Shown here: positions 53,615-63,177 of the stretch, piece by piece | How the letters are laid out: the number at the start of each line of letters is the position of its first letter | Numbering within the stretch: position 1 is the stretch's first letter | Assembly: GCA_002869695.1 (NCBI GenBank) | Contig: PKUD01000090.1 | Location: 21,146 to 85,145 of the forward strand | DNA length: 64,000 bases | From: Desulfuromonas sp. | GTDB taxonomy: Bacteria > Desulfobacterota > Desulfuromonadia > Desulfuromonadales > Geopsychrobacteraceae | Reading direction: 5' to 3' | The notes under the pieces: generated by a model | The model's input: only the letters and a program-made list of their open reading frames with translations | Databases searched by the model: none | What the model was told of the DNA's origin: nothing | Made by a program: the position numbers and the translations under genes

Positions 53615-54184
53615 ATGCCGAAAATCGACCGGGTCACCACCAGAGGGGGCGACAAAGGAAAGACCAGTCTTGTAGATGGCAGTCGGGTCGCCAAGTGTGC
53701 GCAACGGGTCTGCGCTTATGGAACCGTCGACGAACTTAATTCCTGCCTGGGACTGGTTCGCTGTGAAGAACTCCCGCCAGGGGTAATGGAAAAGATTCTG
53801 AATGTTCAGAATGAACTGTTCGACCTCGGCAGCGAACTGGCAACCCCGGCCGACAGCCCTGAAGCGGAACGGGTGCCGAATATCCGCCAGTATCAGATCG
53901 ACCTGCTCGAATCCTGGCTCAGCGAAGCGAATGACCAGCTGCGGCCGGCCGAAAATTTTGTATTGCCCGGGGGCACTCGCGCCGCCGCGCAGCTGCATAT
54001 TGCGCGGACGGTGGCCCGGCGGGCTGAGCGGGAGCTGGTTGCATTGATGGAGGAAGGCGCTGAGGTCAACCCCTGCTGCCTCAAATTTCTCAACCGGCTC
54101 TCCGATCTCTGCTTTGTCTGGGCTCGACTTTGTAACGATCGGGGCCGGGGGGATATTCTCTGGCAGCCAGGACCACACCGCTGA
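53615..54184 (+). CDS. Cob(I)alamin adenosyltransferase (PduO type)
   Basis: A 189-residue enzyme transferring the adenosyl group of ATP to cob(I)alamin. The N-terminal ATP motif TRGGDKGKTSLVDG (about 9-22) and the helical core ending in RRAERELVAL and NRLSDLCFVWARLCN are those of the PduO/ATR family. ATG 53615 follows GGGGGAAGG; the frame is open to 53570 without better support. It converges on the threonine dehydratase gene with a three-base gap. Confidence 0.92.
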   Translation: MPKIDRVTTRGGDKGKTSLVDGSRVAKCAQRVCAYGTVDELNSCLGLVRCEELPPGVMEKILNVQNELFDLGSELATPADSPEAERVPNIRQYQIDLLESWLSEANDQLRPAENFVLPGGTRAAAQLHIARTVARRAERELVALMEEGAEVNPCCLKFLNRLSDLCFVWARLCNDRGRGDILWQPGPHR

Positions 54185-54187
54185 CCA

Positions 54188-55396
54188 TCAGCTGAAAACG
54201 TCGGGCCGATAGCAGCCCTCTTCGAGCTGCTGAAGAATCTCCCCGATATGTTTCGGGCCGCGAGTTTCCAGCTCCAGCCGGACTTCCGCCTCCCCGAGGG
54301 GCAGCAGGGCGTTGTGCCGGTCATGGCTGATCTGAAAGATATTGGCCCCCAACTGGCTCAACAGTCCGGACAGGGCAGCCAGCGACCCCGGTACATCGGC
54401 CATTTCCAGGCGCAGCTTGAGATAGCGCCCTTCGGCCAGCATCCCCCGTTCCACCACCCGCGACATGGTCTGTACATCCAGGTTACCACCGGACAGGACG
54501 CAGACGGTCAAGCCCTGATGAACGGACTTGTCGGTATAGAGCATCGCCGCAAGGCCGACGGCACCCGCCCCTTCGACCACCATCTTGCCCTTCTCCATCA
54601 GATTGACAATCGCCATGGCGATGTCTTCTTCCTGCACCGTGACAATCTCATCGACCAGCTCTTCGATGACCGGGAAGGTCTGGGCCCCGATCCGTTTCAT
54701 CGCAATGCCATCCGCCAAAGAACAGGCCGAGTGAAGGTCCACCGGTTGCCCCTTCTGGCGGGCCTTACTGGCACAAGCGGCACTTTTGGCCTCGACACCG
54801 ACCACTTTGGCCGTCGGACACAAGGTTTTAACCGCGGTCGCTATTCCGGAAATCAGGCCGCCACCACCGATCGGTACCACAACAGTCTCCACATCCGGCA
54901 GGGCATGGACGATTTCCAGACCAACTGTCCCCTGGCCGGCCATAATCAACGGATCGTCAAAAGCCGGGACGTAAAGGAGTCCCTTTTTCTGCGCCAACGC
55001 GAGGGCCTTTTCGGCTGCCTCGTCAAAGCTGCTGCCATGAATCACCACCTGTGCTCCGTACCCGACGGTGGCCAACTCCTTGGCCAGCGGAGTCGATTCC
55101 GGCATGACCACGGTGCAGGTGCAGCCGAGCAAAGCCGCAGAAAGGGCGACTCCCTGGGCATGGTTACCGGCGGATGCGGTAATGACCCCCCGTCGCAAGT
55201 CCTCCGCAGACTGGCTGGCCAGGAAATTATAGGCCCCCCGGATCTTGAAGGAGCCGGTTCTCTGCAGGTTCTCGCATTTGAAATAGAGCGGGGTCGCCAA
55301 GCGGGCCGAATAGTAGGGGGAATGGATCAGCTCGGTATGGCGAAAACGGCCTTCCAGGGTTGCCGCCGCTCTTTCAATCTTTTGAAAATCAAGCAC
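54188..55396 (-). CDS. ilvA: Threonine ammonia-lyase (IlvA/TdcB type) with ACT domain
   Basis: A 402-residue PLP enzyme deaminating threonine to 2-oxobutyrate, the first step toward isoleucine. PLP lysine K51 in TGSFKIRGAYN, phosphate loop SAGNHAQGVA (75-84) and GGGGLISGIA (about 176-185) are present. A single C-terminal ACT-like domain (about 330-402, beginning LRLEMADVPGSLAAL) suggests amino-acid feedback control. Length matches the short, single-ACT family rather than E. coli IlvA (two ACT-like domains), so a catabolic role is also possible. Confidence 0.9.
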   Translation of the reverse strand: MLDFQKIERAAATLEGRFRHTELIHSPYYSARLATPLYFKCENLQRTGSFKIRGAYNFLASQSAEDLRRGVITASAGNHAQGVALSAALLGCTCTVVMPESTPLAKELATVGYGAQVVIHGSSFDEAAEKALALAQKKGLLYVPAFDDPLIMAGQGTVGLEIVHALPDVETVVVPIGGGGLISGIATAVKTLCPTAKVVGVEAKSAACASKARQKGQPVDLHSACSLADGIAMKRIGAQTFPVIEELVDEIVTVQEEDIAMAIVNLMEKGKMVVEGAGAVGLAAMLYTDKSVHQGLTVCVLSGGNLDVQTMSRVVERGMLAEGRYLKLRLEMADVPGSLAALSGLLSQLGANIFQISHDRHNALLPLGEAEVRLELETRGPKHIGEILQQLEEGCYRPDVFS

Positions 55397-55595
55397 TTAG
55401 TAACCCTCCCTGATCTCTGGGTCGACCCGGTTATGAAAAAAGGAAACCGGCATCAGATACCCCTGCAGTATAGCACATAGTTCCGAACGCCGGCCCCTTC
55501 CACCCGTGGCGGAGCGGCACAGGAATAAGCGGTTTCCGGTGCAGCTTGTGCCGCCCGCAGCCGGCTGAACATGCTATTCAGAGCAATGAAACTGG

Positions 55596-56099
55596 TTGCG
55601 CCCTACGAAGATATGCAACAGTGTTCAAAATGGATATTCAGGAGGGCCCGGAAGGCAGGACGAAGAGACTGAACAGGACCAGGTGTTCCCGCGGCTGCTG
55701 GCAAGTAATGTGCTATGGGCCAATTGGAGCAAGCATATAACCCTGATCATCGATTCCAAGGCATCGATGATCAGGACTGGGTCATCGATCATCATCACTA
55801 TCACCCTGACCCGGGACGACCGGCTCTACCTGCCGACGATTCTGCTACAGGACGGTGGTGTCATCCTCGCGGTGATTTTTTCGATTCTGGCAATCAACCC
55901 ACCACTGCACGTCTCGAACACCACCAACCTGTTCTATTTTCGCTCCTTCTTCGACCTCTCGGAAACAGAGTTCATCCCCCAGCTCAAATCCACGCTCACC
56001 GATCGCAACAAGCGTTACGATTCCTGCCTGCATGAGATCTGCGATCTCGGCAAACACCATCTGAACCGAAAATTCGGCCTGATCCGCAACGGACTCTGA
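55596..56099 (+). pseudogene. Orphan PycTM-like (DUF5706) effector domain, interrupted by UGA
   Basis: The frame encodes up to 167 residues. From about residue 35 it matches the pattern of the PycTM domain of Pycsar effectors: WSKHITLIIDSKASMIRTGS (first helix region with the D-x-KA motif), a hydrophobic helix, then NLFYFRSFFDLSETEF and LHEICDLGKHHLNRKFGLIR. The family continues with a second membrane helix; here UGA at 56097-56099 intervenes, and the same frame then reads ALLLGANLSAILRRLPF to a UGA at 56151. So the second helix seems cut off by a nonsense codon. No HD domain or nucleotide cyclase is adjacent. The start is unclear (TTG 55596, or a later GTG); AGGAGG lies at 55636-55641. The domain call is from recalled family pattern. 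Confidence 0.5.
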
Positions 56100-56164
56100 G
56101 CCCTGCTGCTCGGAGCAAACCTGTCGGCGATCCTGCGCCGGTTGCCTTTCTGACGACCGAAACG

Positions 56165-56527
56165 CTATACCAGCACATCACCGCGTGTCTCTTCATCGAA
56201 GATCAGCAGCAGCGATTCGGCATCGAACGGACACTGATAAGTGACGCTTTTGCGGTTTTTGCCTATTCTGGTCCGTTCTATCATTTCGCCTTTGTGGGTA
56301 TTGACCCGCGCAAGCCCCTTGACCCCCCTGCGGAGCAACTCGCGCCACATCTGCTCTTTATCGAGGAGTTCATAGCCGTCAAACTCCTGATCTTCTGCCG
56401 CATTTATAAAGAAGCTATTGAGCAGTTCGTAATCGGCAAAATCGTTCTCTTTACGCCACCAGCGGATAAACTCCTTGTTTCCCTGCGGGTGCATGCTGAC
56501 TTCTCTGACAATATCGTTTGCTCTCAT
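56165..56527 (-). CDS. Hypothetical cytoplasmic protein
   Basis: A 120-residue acidic soluble protein not recognised. It has aromatic-rich N-terminal sequence (NKEFIRWWRKENDFADYELL), a middle segment DKEQMWRELLRRGVKGLARV and a beta-rich end with VTYQCPFDAESLLLIFDEET. ATG 56527 has GGGGG at a proper distance; a GTG nine codons upstream is less likely. It converges on the PycTM-like gene. No signal peptide or membrane helix is present. Confidence 0.6.
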   Translation of the reverse strand: MRANDIVREVSMHPQGNKEFIRWWRKENDFADYELLNSFFINAAEDQEFDGYELLDKEQMWRELLRRGVKGLARVNTHKGEMIERTRIGKNRKSVTYQCPFDAESLLLIFDEETRGDVLV

Positions 56528-56605
56528 GGTGTCCCCCTTTCTGCGAACAAACACCTCTATCCAATTATAACACCCTGAAAAACAGACAAAATTAACTCAA
56601 AACAC

Positions 56606-56636
56606 AAAAAAAACGGGAATGTCGATGACAATCCCG
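56606..56636 (-). terminator. Rho-independent terminator of the GGDEF/EAL gene
   Basis: On the minus strand CGGGATTGTC and GACATTCCCG pair around ATC with one mismatch, followed by eight T residues. It lies about 30 bases after the stop codon at 56668. Confidence 0.85.
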
Positions 56637-56667
56637 CGATCAATTTTGGAAGACATAAGAGAACGGG

Positions 56668-59474
56668 CTATCCGCTAGCCGGCAGCCCCCCGTCCAGACG
56701 CCTGTCCGCTGCCAGCAGCTGGGCAAACTCCTCCGCCGGAAGTTGCTTGCTGAACAGAAATCCCTGAATTTCGTCACACCCGGCCTGCTTCAGAAAACGC
56801 AGTTGCTCGTCCGTTTCCACACCCTCCGCAATCGCTTTCATCTTCAGCGTCCGTCCCATGCCGATTATGGCCTGGGTGATCGCCTCTTCCTCATGACGCA
56901 GGGTCAGGTCTTTGATAAAGGATTGATCGATTTTCAAGCGATCTATCGGAAACCGTTTCAAATAGCTGAGGCTGGAATAGCCGGTGCCGAAATCATCGAT
57001 CGCAAGGGATAGGCCAAGTTTCTTCAACGCGTTGAGCAGATCGATCATCTGTTCGGCGTCCTGCATGACGGCACTTTCGGTCAGCTCCAGTTCCAGCAGG
57101 CTTGGAGACAATCCGGTTTCCTCGAGCACCGCTTGCAGATGGCTACTGAACTCGGCATGGTGCAACTGCTGCGCGGAGATATTCACGGCGACTTGGACTG
57201 GACGCAAACCCTCCTGTTGCCATTGGCGGTTCTGGCGACAGGCTGTTTCAATAACCCAGGCTCCGATCGGCGAGATCAGCCCCCGATCCTCGGCAACCGG
57301 AATGAACCGACCCGGTGGGATCTCTCCTTTCTCCGGATGATTCCAGCGGAGCAGAGCCTCGGCGCCGACGATCCGGCCGCTAGCCAAATCGACCTGCGGC
57401 TGGTAACAGAGGTGGAATTCCTGGTTATCCAGAGCACTCTGCAGACTATTCTCCATCTGCAGGATATCGAGGGCCCGGGCATTCATGTCCTGGGTGTAGT
57501 AATAGTAGCTATCCCGCCCGGCGGCCTTGGCATGATACATGGCCGCATCGGCATTTTTCAGCAAACTGTCGACATCGGTGCCATCATCGGGGTAGACGCT
57601 GATGCCGACACTGACGGTAACACGCAGCTGATAATTGCCAATTGCGTAAGGCTTGTTGCCAAGATCGAGAATTTTTTTTGCGACCTGAACAACGCATTCC
57701 CCCTCCTTCAAATCAGGCAACAGCAGGACAAATTCATCACCGCCAATACGGGCAACGGTATCCCCCTCCCTGATACAGGTCTGCAGACGCTCGGCAACTG
57801 CCTGCAACACTTCGTCACCGACCGAATGACCAAGGGAATCATTGATATTCTTAAACCGGTCAAAATCCAGGTAGAGAATAGCAACCCGGTCCCTGTTCCG
57901 ATGAGCCCGGGCAATGCACTGGCTGAGACGATCCTGCAGCAGAAACCGGTTAGGCAAGCTGGTCAGGGGGTCGTGATGGGCCAGGAACTGGATCTGCTCC
58001 TCAGCCTTTTCCGTTCGGAAATATCACGAAGAATCCCCTGGAAATAAAACTCGTTGTCCAGCTCAATCAACCGGGCGCTGACCTCCACCGGAAATTCGCT
58101 CCCGTCCCGCCTGAGAAACATGGCCTCAAAGAGGAGAGACCCTTCCTGTTGCAGCCGTTGCCGCTGCTCGATCGACAATTCTTTTTCACGTGCCGGGCGC
58201 AGGTCGCTGATGTCAAGCCCCAGCAACCCCTCGCGGGAGAAGCCAAAGGCCTCTATCCCGCGGTTATTGACTTCAACAATCCGGCCCTCGGAATTAACCA
58301 GCAGGATTATGTCATTGGCATACTGGGTCAGCGCATTGAAGCGTTGCTCCAGGGCCTGCCGCTCCAGCTCCGTCCGGTAGTGCCCGGCCAGATAGCTCGC
58401 GCGCATTTGCCGCCACCAGTGAAAGGCGGTCACCCCGGTGGCAAGAACAAACGCCAGGACCACCCAGAACACGGTGCGGGCGAGATCGAATACCGGGGCG
58501 TAAATCTCGGAAATATCCATCTTGGTCACGAGGAACCAGGGACTCCCGTCAACCTTTCGCACGACAGACAGAACCGGAACATCGCGGTAGTCGAGGTGCT
58601 CAATAATCCCTTCCTTGCCGGCCAGGGCGAGGCCCGGAGGGGTTTTCCGGTTTGCCGGGGGGGCGAAATGTTCGCCTGGATTTTTGGCAATGTGGCGTCT
58701 CCCGGCAAGGGTCACTATCCCATCCTCCTCCGGCCTGAGGAGAATCGACTCCACGCTGGCCGAGCGGTTTGGCCAGGTCACCACCATCGGGTAGAGATAT
58801 CGCTCCGGGTCTATCCTGAATACCATGAGAGACGTCGTTTTGAGCGTCCCGTTCATGGTATTTGCGAGCAGCGGAATATACAGGTCCTGATGCACATGGT
58901 CAGCGTTGTCGGCATCATATGCCCAGTATATGTTAGTAAAGACGCTTTCTCCCCCCTGAACCACCTCCTGCAACACCTCTGCATTCAGGTTGATGTGCGC
59001 ATCCGAATCATGCTCCGTCCCGACCTTGAGCAGCAGTTGCCCGTCGACATCCAGCAACAGCACCTCATGCAGACGATGGGCCCTCTGCTGGTCGGTCATG
59101 CGGGTCTTCAATTTGTTGTAGATCTCACTGCGCGGCATCCCCTGCTTGATCCACATGCCGATCTGACCGGCCAGGATGCGGTTGTTGCGAACCAGTTCTG
59201 CATCCCCCATTTTCTCTTGCCGCCACTGGAGCAACTGCTTCACTTTGAGGTCGGCAATTGCCTCGAGCTCATTTTGCCGATCGTTTTTGATCCGCTGCTT
59301 CTGGTGTGAAAAAATCTGCCAGCCGGCGATACTGATCGCCAGTGCGATGAGAACAAAGCCGATCAGGGCAATCCAATGAGGAACAGGCGTGTCTTTCCAG
59401 ACACCTTGGGAAATAAAACGGGAAAAATACGTGGGAACCAGCCGGGAGCTGCTGTTCTTTTCAGACAAGGGCAC
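56668..59474 (-). pseudogene. Sensor-PAS-GGDEF-EAL c-di-GMP signalling protein, split by a frameshift
   Basis: Two adjacent frames form one gene. The first (57963-59474, 503 codons) has a membrane segment (about 33-53), a periplasmic CHASE/CACHE-like sensor, a second membrane segment (about 330-350) and a PAS domain ending LRDISERK. It then leaves frame and stops. The second (56668-57957, 429 codons) continues as AEEQIQFLAHHDPLTSLPNR, with GGDEF at its residues 72-76 and EALLR at 200-204, both canonical. One extra A in the AAAA run at 58007-58010 would restore ERKKAEEQ, the usual linker. So a single-base deletion, real or from sequencing, split a protein of about 935 residues. Domains for both making and breaking c-di-GMP look intact. 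Confidence 0.85.
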
Positions 59475-59660
59475 AGACCTTTAAAATCAGGGAAACTATT
59501 ACTTTCGCCAGAACGTTTCTGCAGCCCCCAACTGCAAAAGTAAAATATTCTAATCTTATTTACTGCAATTCATCTCCTCTTGTCAAACGCTATTTGTTGA
59601 AAAATTTGAAACTTTAAATATATATCTGGCGAGAAGAAGGACAAGCCAACTATTCAAAAA

Positions 59661-60560
59661 TCAATATGTTTTGCCTTTTAAGCCCCGCCGCTTAGGCCTC
59701 AGCATGGCCATTGCATTGCCACCCAAAATCAACAATAGTCCGGCGAATGCTGTCAGGTTCCACTGGTATCCCTCAGCCACAGTTGAAATGCCCAGTGCAA
59801 CGACCGGGAACAGCAGTGTGACATAGGCTGCCCGCCCGGCCCCAACCCGGCCGATCAACGTCAGGTAACAGCCAAACGCAATAACTGAACCGAACAGCGC
59901 CAGGTAGACCAATGCCCCCAGGTAGGCAGGAGAGACGTCAAGCGACAACGGAGCTTGGGCAAACCAGGCCATCAGCATCATGAACAGGGCGCCGTAGCTC
60001 ATCCCGTAGGCGTTGGTCTGCACCACTGGCAGTCGGTTCTGCTGGTTACGGGCGGAAACAATATTCCCCAGCGAAGCAAGATAAGTGGCAAGAACGCAGA
60101 GCAACAAACCGTAAAAACCCCGGTCACTCAGGTCGAACTCAGCCAGTTCGGGCCAGAAAAGTAATATCAACCCCGCAAGGCCCAGCCCTCCTCCAGCGAG
60201 GACCTGCATTTCAACCGGAGTTTTCAGAAACAGGTTTCCGTTGATCAGGTTCATGATCACGATCATGGAAAAGACGACGGCGGTCAGGCCGCTGGTAATA
60301 TGCAGCTCAGCCAGGTAGAAAAAAAGGTAATTTAGGGCAAAAAGCAGAACCCCCTGCAGGACCATAAACAGGTGGTCTTGACGGGAATAACGCATCGGCA
60401 ATCGGTTGACCAGACACCAGCAGAGCAGGATCAAAGCGGCGAGAGCAAAACGGTAGGCCACCGACAACATTGGATCAACGGTCCCCAGTTGGTATTTAAT
60501 CGCCAGCCAGGTCGAACCCCAGATCAGAATCGTGACGGTGTAGAAGATTAGATTGGTCAT
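59661..60560 (-). CDS. EamA/DMT-family permease
   Basis: A 299-residue drug/metabolite transporter with ten helices in two EamA halves. The N-terminus ILIWGSTWLAIKYQLG and the mid-protein region GLAGLILLFWPEL are typical, and the end LFPVVALGISTVAEG fits the second half. It is unrelated in close sequence to the DMT protein at 12902. Substrate unknown. ATG 60560; the next gene upstream is the small zinc-ribbon protein 53 bases away on the same strand. Confidence 0.83.
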   Translation of the reverse strand: MTNLIFYTVTILIWGSTWLAIKYQLGTVDPMLSVAYRFALAALILLCWCLVNRLPMRYSRQDHLFMVLQGVLLFALNYLFFYLAELHITSGLTAVVFSMIVIMNLINGNLFLKTPVEMQVLAGGGLGLAGLILLFWPELAEFDLSDRGFYGLLLCVLATYLASLGNIVSARNQQNRLPVVQTNAYGMSYGALFMMLMAWFAQAPLSLDVSPAYLGALVYLALFGSVIAFGCYLTLIGRVGAGRAAYVTLLFPVVALGISTVAEGYQWNLTAFAGLLLILGGNAMAMLRPKRRGLKGKTY

Positions 60561-60613
60561 CGGGGCTCTTTCTGCCTGTCACACAGAGAAGAGCCCCTGC
60601 GAAATTCGCGACC

Positions 60614-60799
60614 CTAGCCCTGCGCGTATTGCTCGTTTGTTGCGCCGTGGATCAGCTCACGGTGAATCGTCGTCACTTCCTTGAACGTCCAGAGGGCTCC
60701 ACAGTGGCCACATTCGATCAGATTATGCGCATAACCATCTGAGTGGGTATCAATCTGGGCCTTTTCCTTGTGGGTACACACGGGGCATAGCAGTTCCAT
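60614..60799 (-). CDS. Small zinc-ribbon protein
   Basis: A 61-residue protein with two Cys pairs, CPVC (about residues 5-8) and CGHC (about 30-33), forming a likely zinc ribbon, and a His-containing helical tail. Not recognised as a named family. ATG 60799 (MELLCPVC) has AGAGGAG seven bases upstream; the frame is open to 60820. A TTGACA box at 60874-60869 with ATACAGTAT next to it lies upstream. Confidence 0.65.
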   Translation of the reverse strand: MELLCPVCTHKEKAQIDTHSDGYAHNLIECGHCGALWTFKEVTTIHRELIHGATNEQYAQG

Positions 60800-60897
60800 C
60801 TCAAACTCCTCTTCTCTCATATGTTAAAAATTAACAAATAAGAAAAGAATGCCTCCTAGTATACAGTATGTCAAGAAAATATCCATAAAACAGTGTC

Positions 60898-61026
60898 TTA
60901 GCGGCTCTTGAGAATTTGCACTCCAATACGGTTTAATGCGCCCGGGGAGACCTCGCCCCGCTCGACCTCATCGCACCAGAACGCAGCATTGAGTTGGATG
61001 CCGTTCTGATCGTGTATCTGGATCCA
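60898..61026 (-). pseudogene. Possible C-terminal coding remnant
   Basis: A short open frame of about 42 codons with coding-like composition (IQIHDQNGIQLNAAFWCDEV, then RIGVQILKSR) ends in TAA at 60900-60898. It has no start codon and is closed upstream by TAG, so it may be the tail of a decayed gene. Not recognised. Confidence 0.25.
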
Positions 61027-61128
61027 CTATTTATCTCGGCGTTAAATAGGTCACCATTTTACTCTGCCCTGCTGCTAGCCATAAAGACATTGACGCCGTG
61101 GGACCGTCTGCCGGCCTTACAGCTCCAT

Positions 61129-61172
61129 GCCAATTAACGTCACAGCCGATCTCGGTTGTGACGTTAATTGGC
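61129..61172. repeat. 44-bp near-perfect palindrome
   Basis: GCCAATTAACGTCACA (61129-61144) pairs perfectly with TGTGACGTTAATTGGC (61157-61172), and the interior CCGA/TCGG extends the stem. No T-run follows. It lies 150 bases upstream of the MTH1187-family gene. Confidence 0.8.
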
Positions 61173-61320
61173 GAAAACCGGTGACCACTCGACAGAGGCC
61201 TGCTAAAATACTCCCATCGCTGCCTTCGTGCTGAGCGGGAGGAAAACATGTTGTCCGCAGAGCACAGCGGGCGCGATCTGCACCTACACGGCAAACAACA
61301 GACCGTCAGGGAGTTACAGC

Positions 61321-61623
61321 ATGCATGTTATCGTTGATCTATGTATCGTTCCACTCGGGGTCGGAGTGTCAGTGTCCCGTTACGTTGCCACCTGCCAGGA
61401 GATCCTTGAGCAAGCCGGCCTGAAAACCCGACTGCATGCCTACGGCACCAACATCGAAGGGGAGTATGACGAGGTATTCAGTGCGATTCGCCGCTGCCAT
61501 GAGCAGATTCACCAGATGGGCGCCCCGCGGATCACGACCACGATTAAGTTGGGCAGCCGGACCGACCGCCGACAGACAATGGCCGATAAAATCCACAGCG
61601 TTGAAGAAAAACGAAAACGCTGA
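61321..61623 (+). CDS. MTH1187-family thiamine-binding-like protein
   Basis: A 100-residue protein with a ferredoxin-like fold pattern: VIVDLCIVPLGVGVSVSRYV at the start, YGTNIEGEYDEVFSAIRRCH in the middle and ITTTIKLGSRTDRRQTMADK near the end. These match the MTH1187/YqgV family, which forms tetramers and is related to thiamine-binding YkoF domains. The ligand is not proven. ATG 61321 follows AGGGAG. It is a single-gene unit. Confidence 0.85.
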   Translation: MHVIVDLCIVPLGVGVSVSRYVATCQEILEQAGLKTRLHAYGTNIEGEYDEVFSAIRRCHEQIHQMGAPRITTTIKLGSRTDRRQTMADKIHSVEEKRKR

Positions 61624-61789
61624 AGCAATGACAAACCGGCGCCCTGGACGCTGCAATTAGACGCCAGGAAGGGATCGTGGAATCGGGCTGCCGGGACAGG
61701 CTTGATGAGCAGAGAACCCTGCCCCGTAGAACATCCTTTTGCTCCAGCAGATCAGGTTGAGACTCTAACCTTAGACCGGAGCGGGATCT

Positions 61790-62794
61790 CTAGCGCCTTT
61801 TTAATCGACCTAACTCGTCCTTCAGCTTCAGATAGCTGGCCAACCGCTCGGCGGACAAATCGCCGGCACTCTGGGCCGCACACACTGCACATCCCGGTTC
61901 GGATTGATGGCCGCAATTGGAGAAACGGCACTGCAGCGCCAGCTCTTCAATATCGGAAAAGGAGCCGGCAAGATCTGCTTCCTCCCCCCAAAGGTGCAGT
62001 TCTCGCATGCCGGGGTTATCCATGAGAATCCCGCCTTGAGGCAGGATAAACAATTCGCGATGGGTCGTTGTGTGCCGCCCCTTCCCCACTGCCGCACTGA
62101 CCTCGGCAACCTTCTGCCGATCCTCACCGAGCAGACCGTTGATGATGGTCGACTTGCCAACCCCCGAAGATCCGAGCAAGGCAAGGGTCCGGCCACGGAC
62201 CAGGTAGGATTTCAGAACCTCAAGCTGCTGCACATCGAGCGCGGAAAAAATGTGGATGGGCACTTCGGGGGCAATTGATTTGACCTGGCCAAGGCAGCTC
62301 TCCGGGTTGTCACAGAGGTCTGCCTTGTTGAGAATAATGACCGCTTGTGCACCGCTGCCTGCGACGAGAGTCAGATAGCGCTCGATCCGCCGCAGGTTGA
62401 AATCCCGGTCGAGACCGCTGACAATCATGACCAGATCGACGTTGGCGGCTATGACCTGCTGTTCGGACCTCTCCCGGCCTTTCCCTTTGCGCCGACCGGG
62501 CAAATTGCGGGCAAAAGAGCTGGTCCGCGGGAGAATGGCATGGATGGTCGCCCGCCCCTCTGCTCTCTGGGCATCAATGGCGACCCAATCCCCGACCACC
62601 GGCAGTTCACTCCGGCCCCCGGCCTGGTGGCGAACCTTGCCGGCAAAACGGGCTGTCAATTCCTCCCCCTGGCAATTGACCCGAAAGTAATTTTTCTCCC
62701 CGCGAATCACACGTGCAGGAAGCAATCCCTTCTTCTCAAAAGGAGCGAATGTTTCAGCAAAATGAGGGCTCCAGCCCAGCTCTTCTGGTTGCAT
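61790..62794 (-). CDS. rsgA: Ribosome small-subunit-dependent GTPase RsgA
   Basis: A 334-residue circularly permuted GTPase assisting late maturation of the 30S subunit. The N-terminal OB-fold (VVGDWVAID, about residues 65-73) precedes G4 NKAD, then the P-loop GSSGVGKSTIING (about 207-219) and G3 DNPGMRE. A C-terminal zinc site is formed by CRFSNCGHQSEPGCAVC. Permuted G4-G1-G3 order is diagnostic. The start ATG 62794 gives usual length. Confidence 0.95.
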   Translation of the reverse strand: MQPEELGWSPHFAETFAPFEKKGLLPARVIRGEKNYFRVNCQGEELTARFAGKVRHQAGGRSELPVVGDWVAIDAQRAEGRATIHAILPRTSSFARNLPGRRKGKGRERSEQQVIAANVDLVMIVSGLDRDFNLRRIERYLTLVAGSGAQAVIILNKADLCDNPESCLGQVKSIAPEVPIHIFSALDVQQLEVLKSYLVRGRTLALLGSSGVGKSTIINGLLGEDRQKVAEVSAAVGKGRHTTTHRELFILPQGGILMDNPGMRELHLWGEEADLAGSFSDIEELALQCRFSNCGHQSEPGCAVCAAQSAGDLSAERLASYLKLKDELGRLKRR

Positions 62795-63177
62795 GGCGGC
62801 AAGATATCATGAATAGAGACACCCTGTCATTGGCCAAAAAACTGCTGTCGACATGTCAACTCAACCGGGTAGGAAGAACTGTCCGCGGATTAAAAGCCTG
62901 AATTTTATACTAATTATTAGATCACTTGAAAAATGGGCAACCTATTTCCGACACCCCCGCAGTACAAAACTCTCATTTTTCTCATTAATAAGCTAATTAT
63001 TATATATTGGAACTATATTGACATCTGGTATTTTCCACGATAACCTGTCGCGTAATTTTTTACAAAATCGCTTTTATCCCTTTTTATTTTTAGGGCTATT
63101 TTTGAAAAGGTTCAAAGATTAGCCTATTTCTAGTGCGGAAATGCCCTGCGTTTCTATCCCTCAAAAGGAGATGTAAA
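62795..63177. other. Intergenic AT-rich region with a candidate promoter
   Basis: About 380 bases between divergent rsgA and the exported protein gene. TTGACA (63018-63023), 17-base spacer, TAACCT (63041-63046) is a fair promoter for the rightward gene, leaving a leader of about 125 bases. No coding frame is convincing. Confidence 0.4.

Noticed and set aside
56097..56099. UGA in the PycTM-like gene read as selenocysteine
   Set aside because: The position is in a membrane helix without a redox partner, and the nearest hairpin begins only about six bases after the UGA, too close for a bacterial SECIS.
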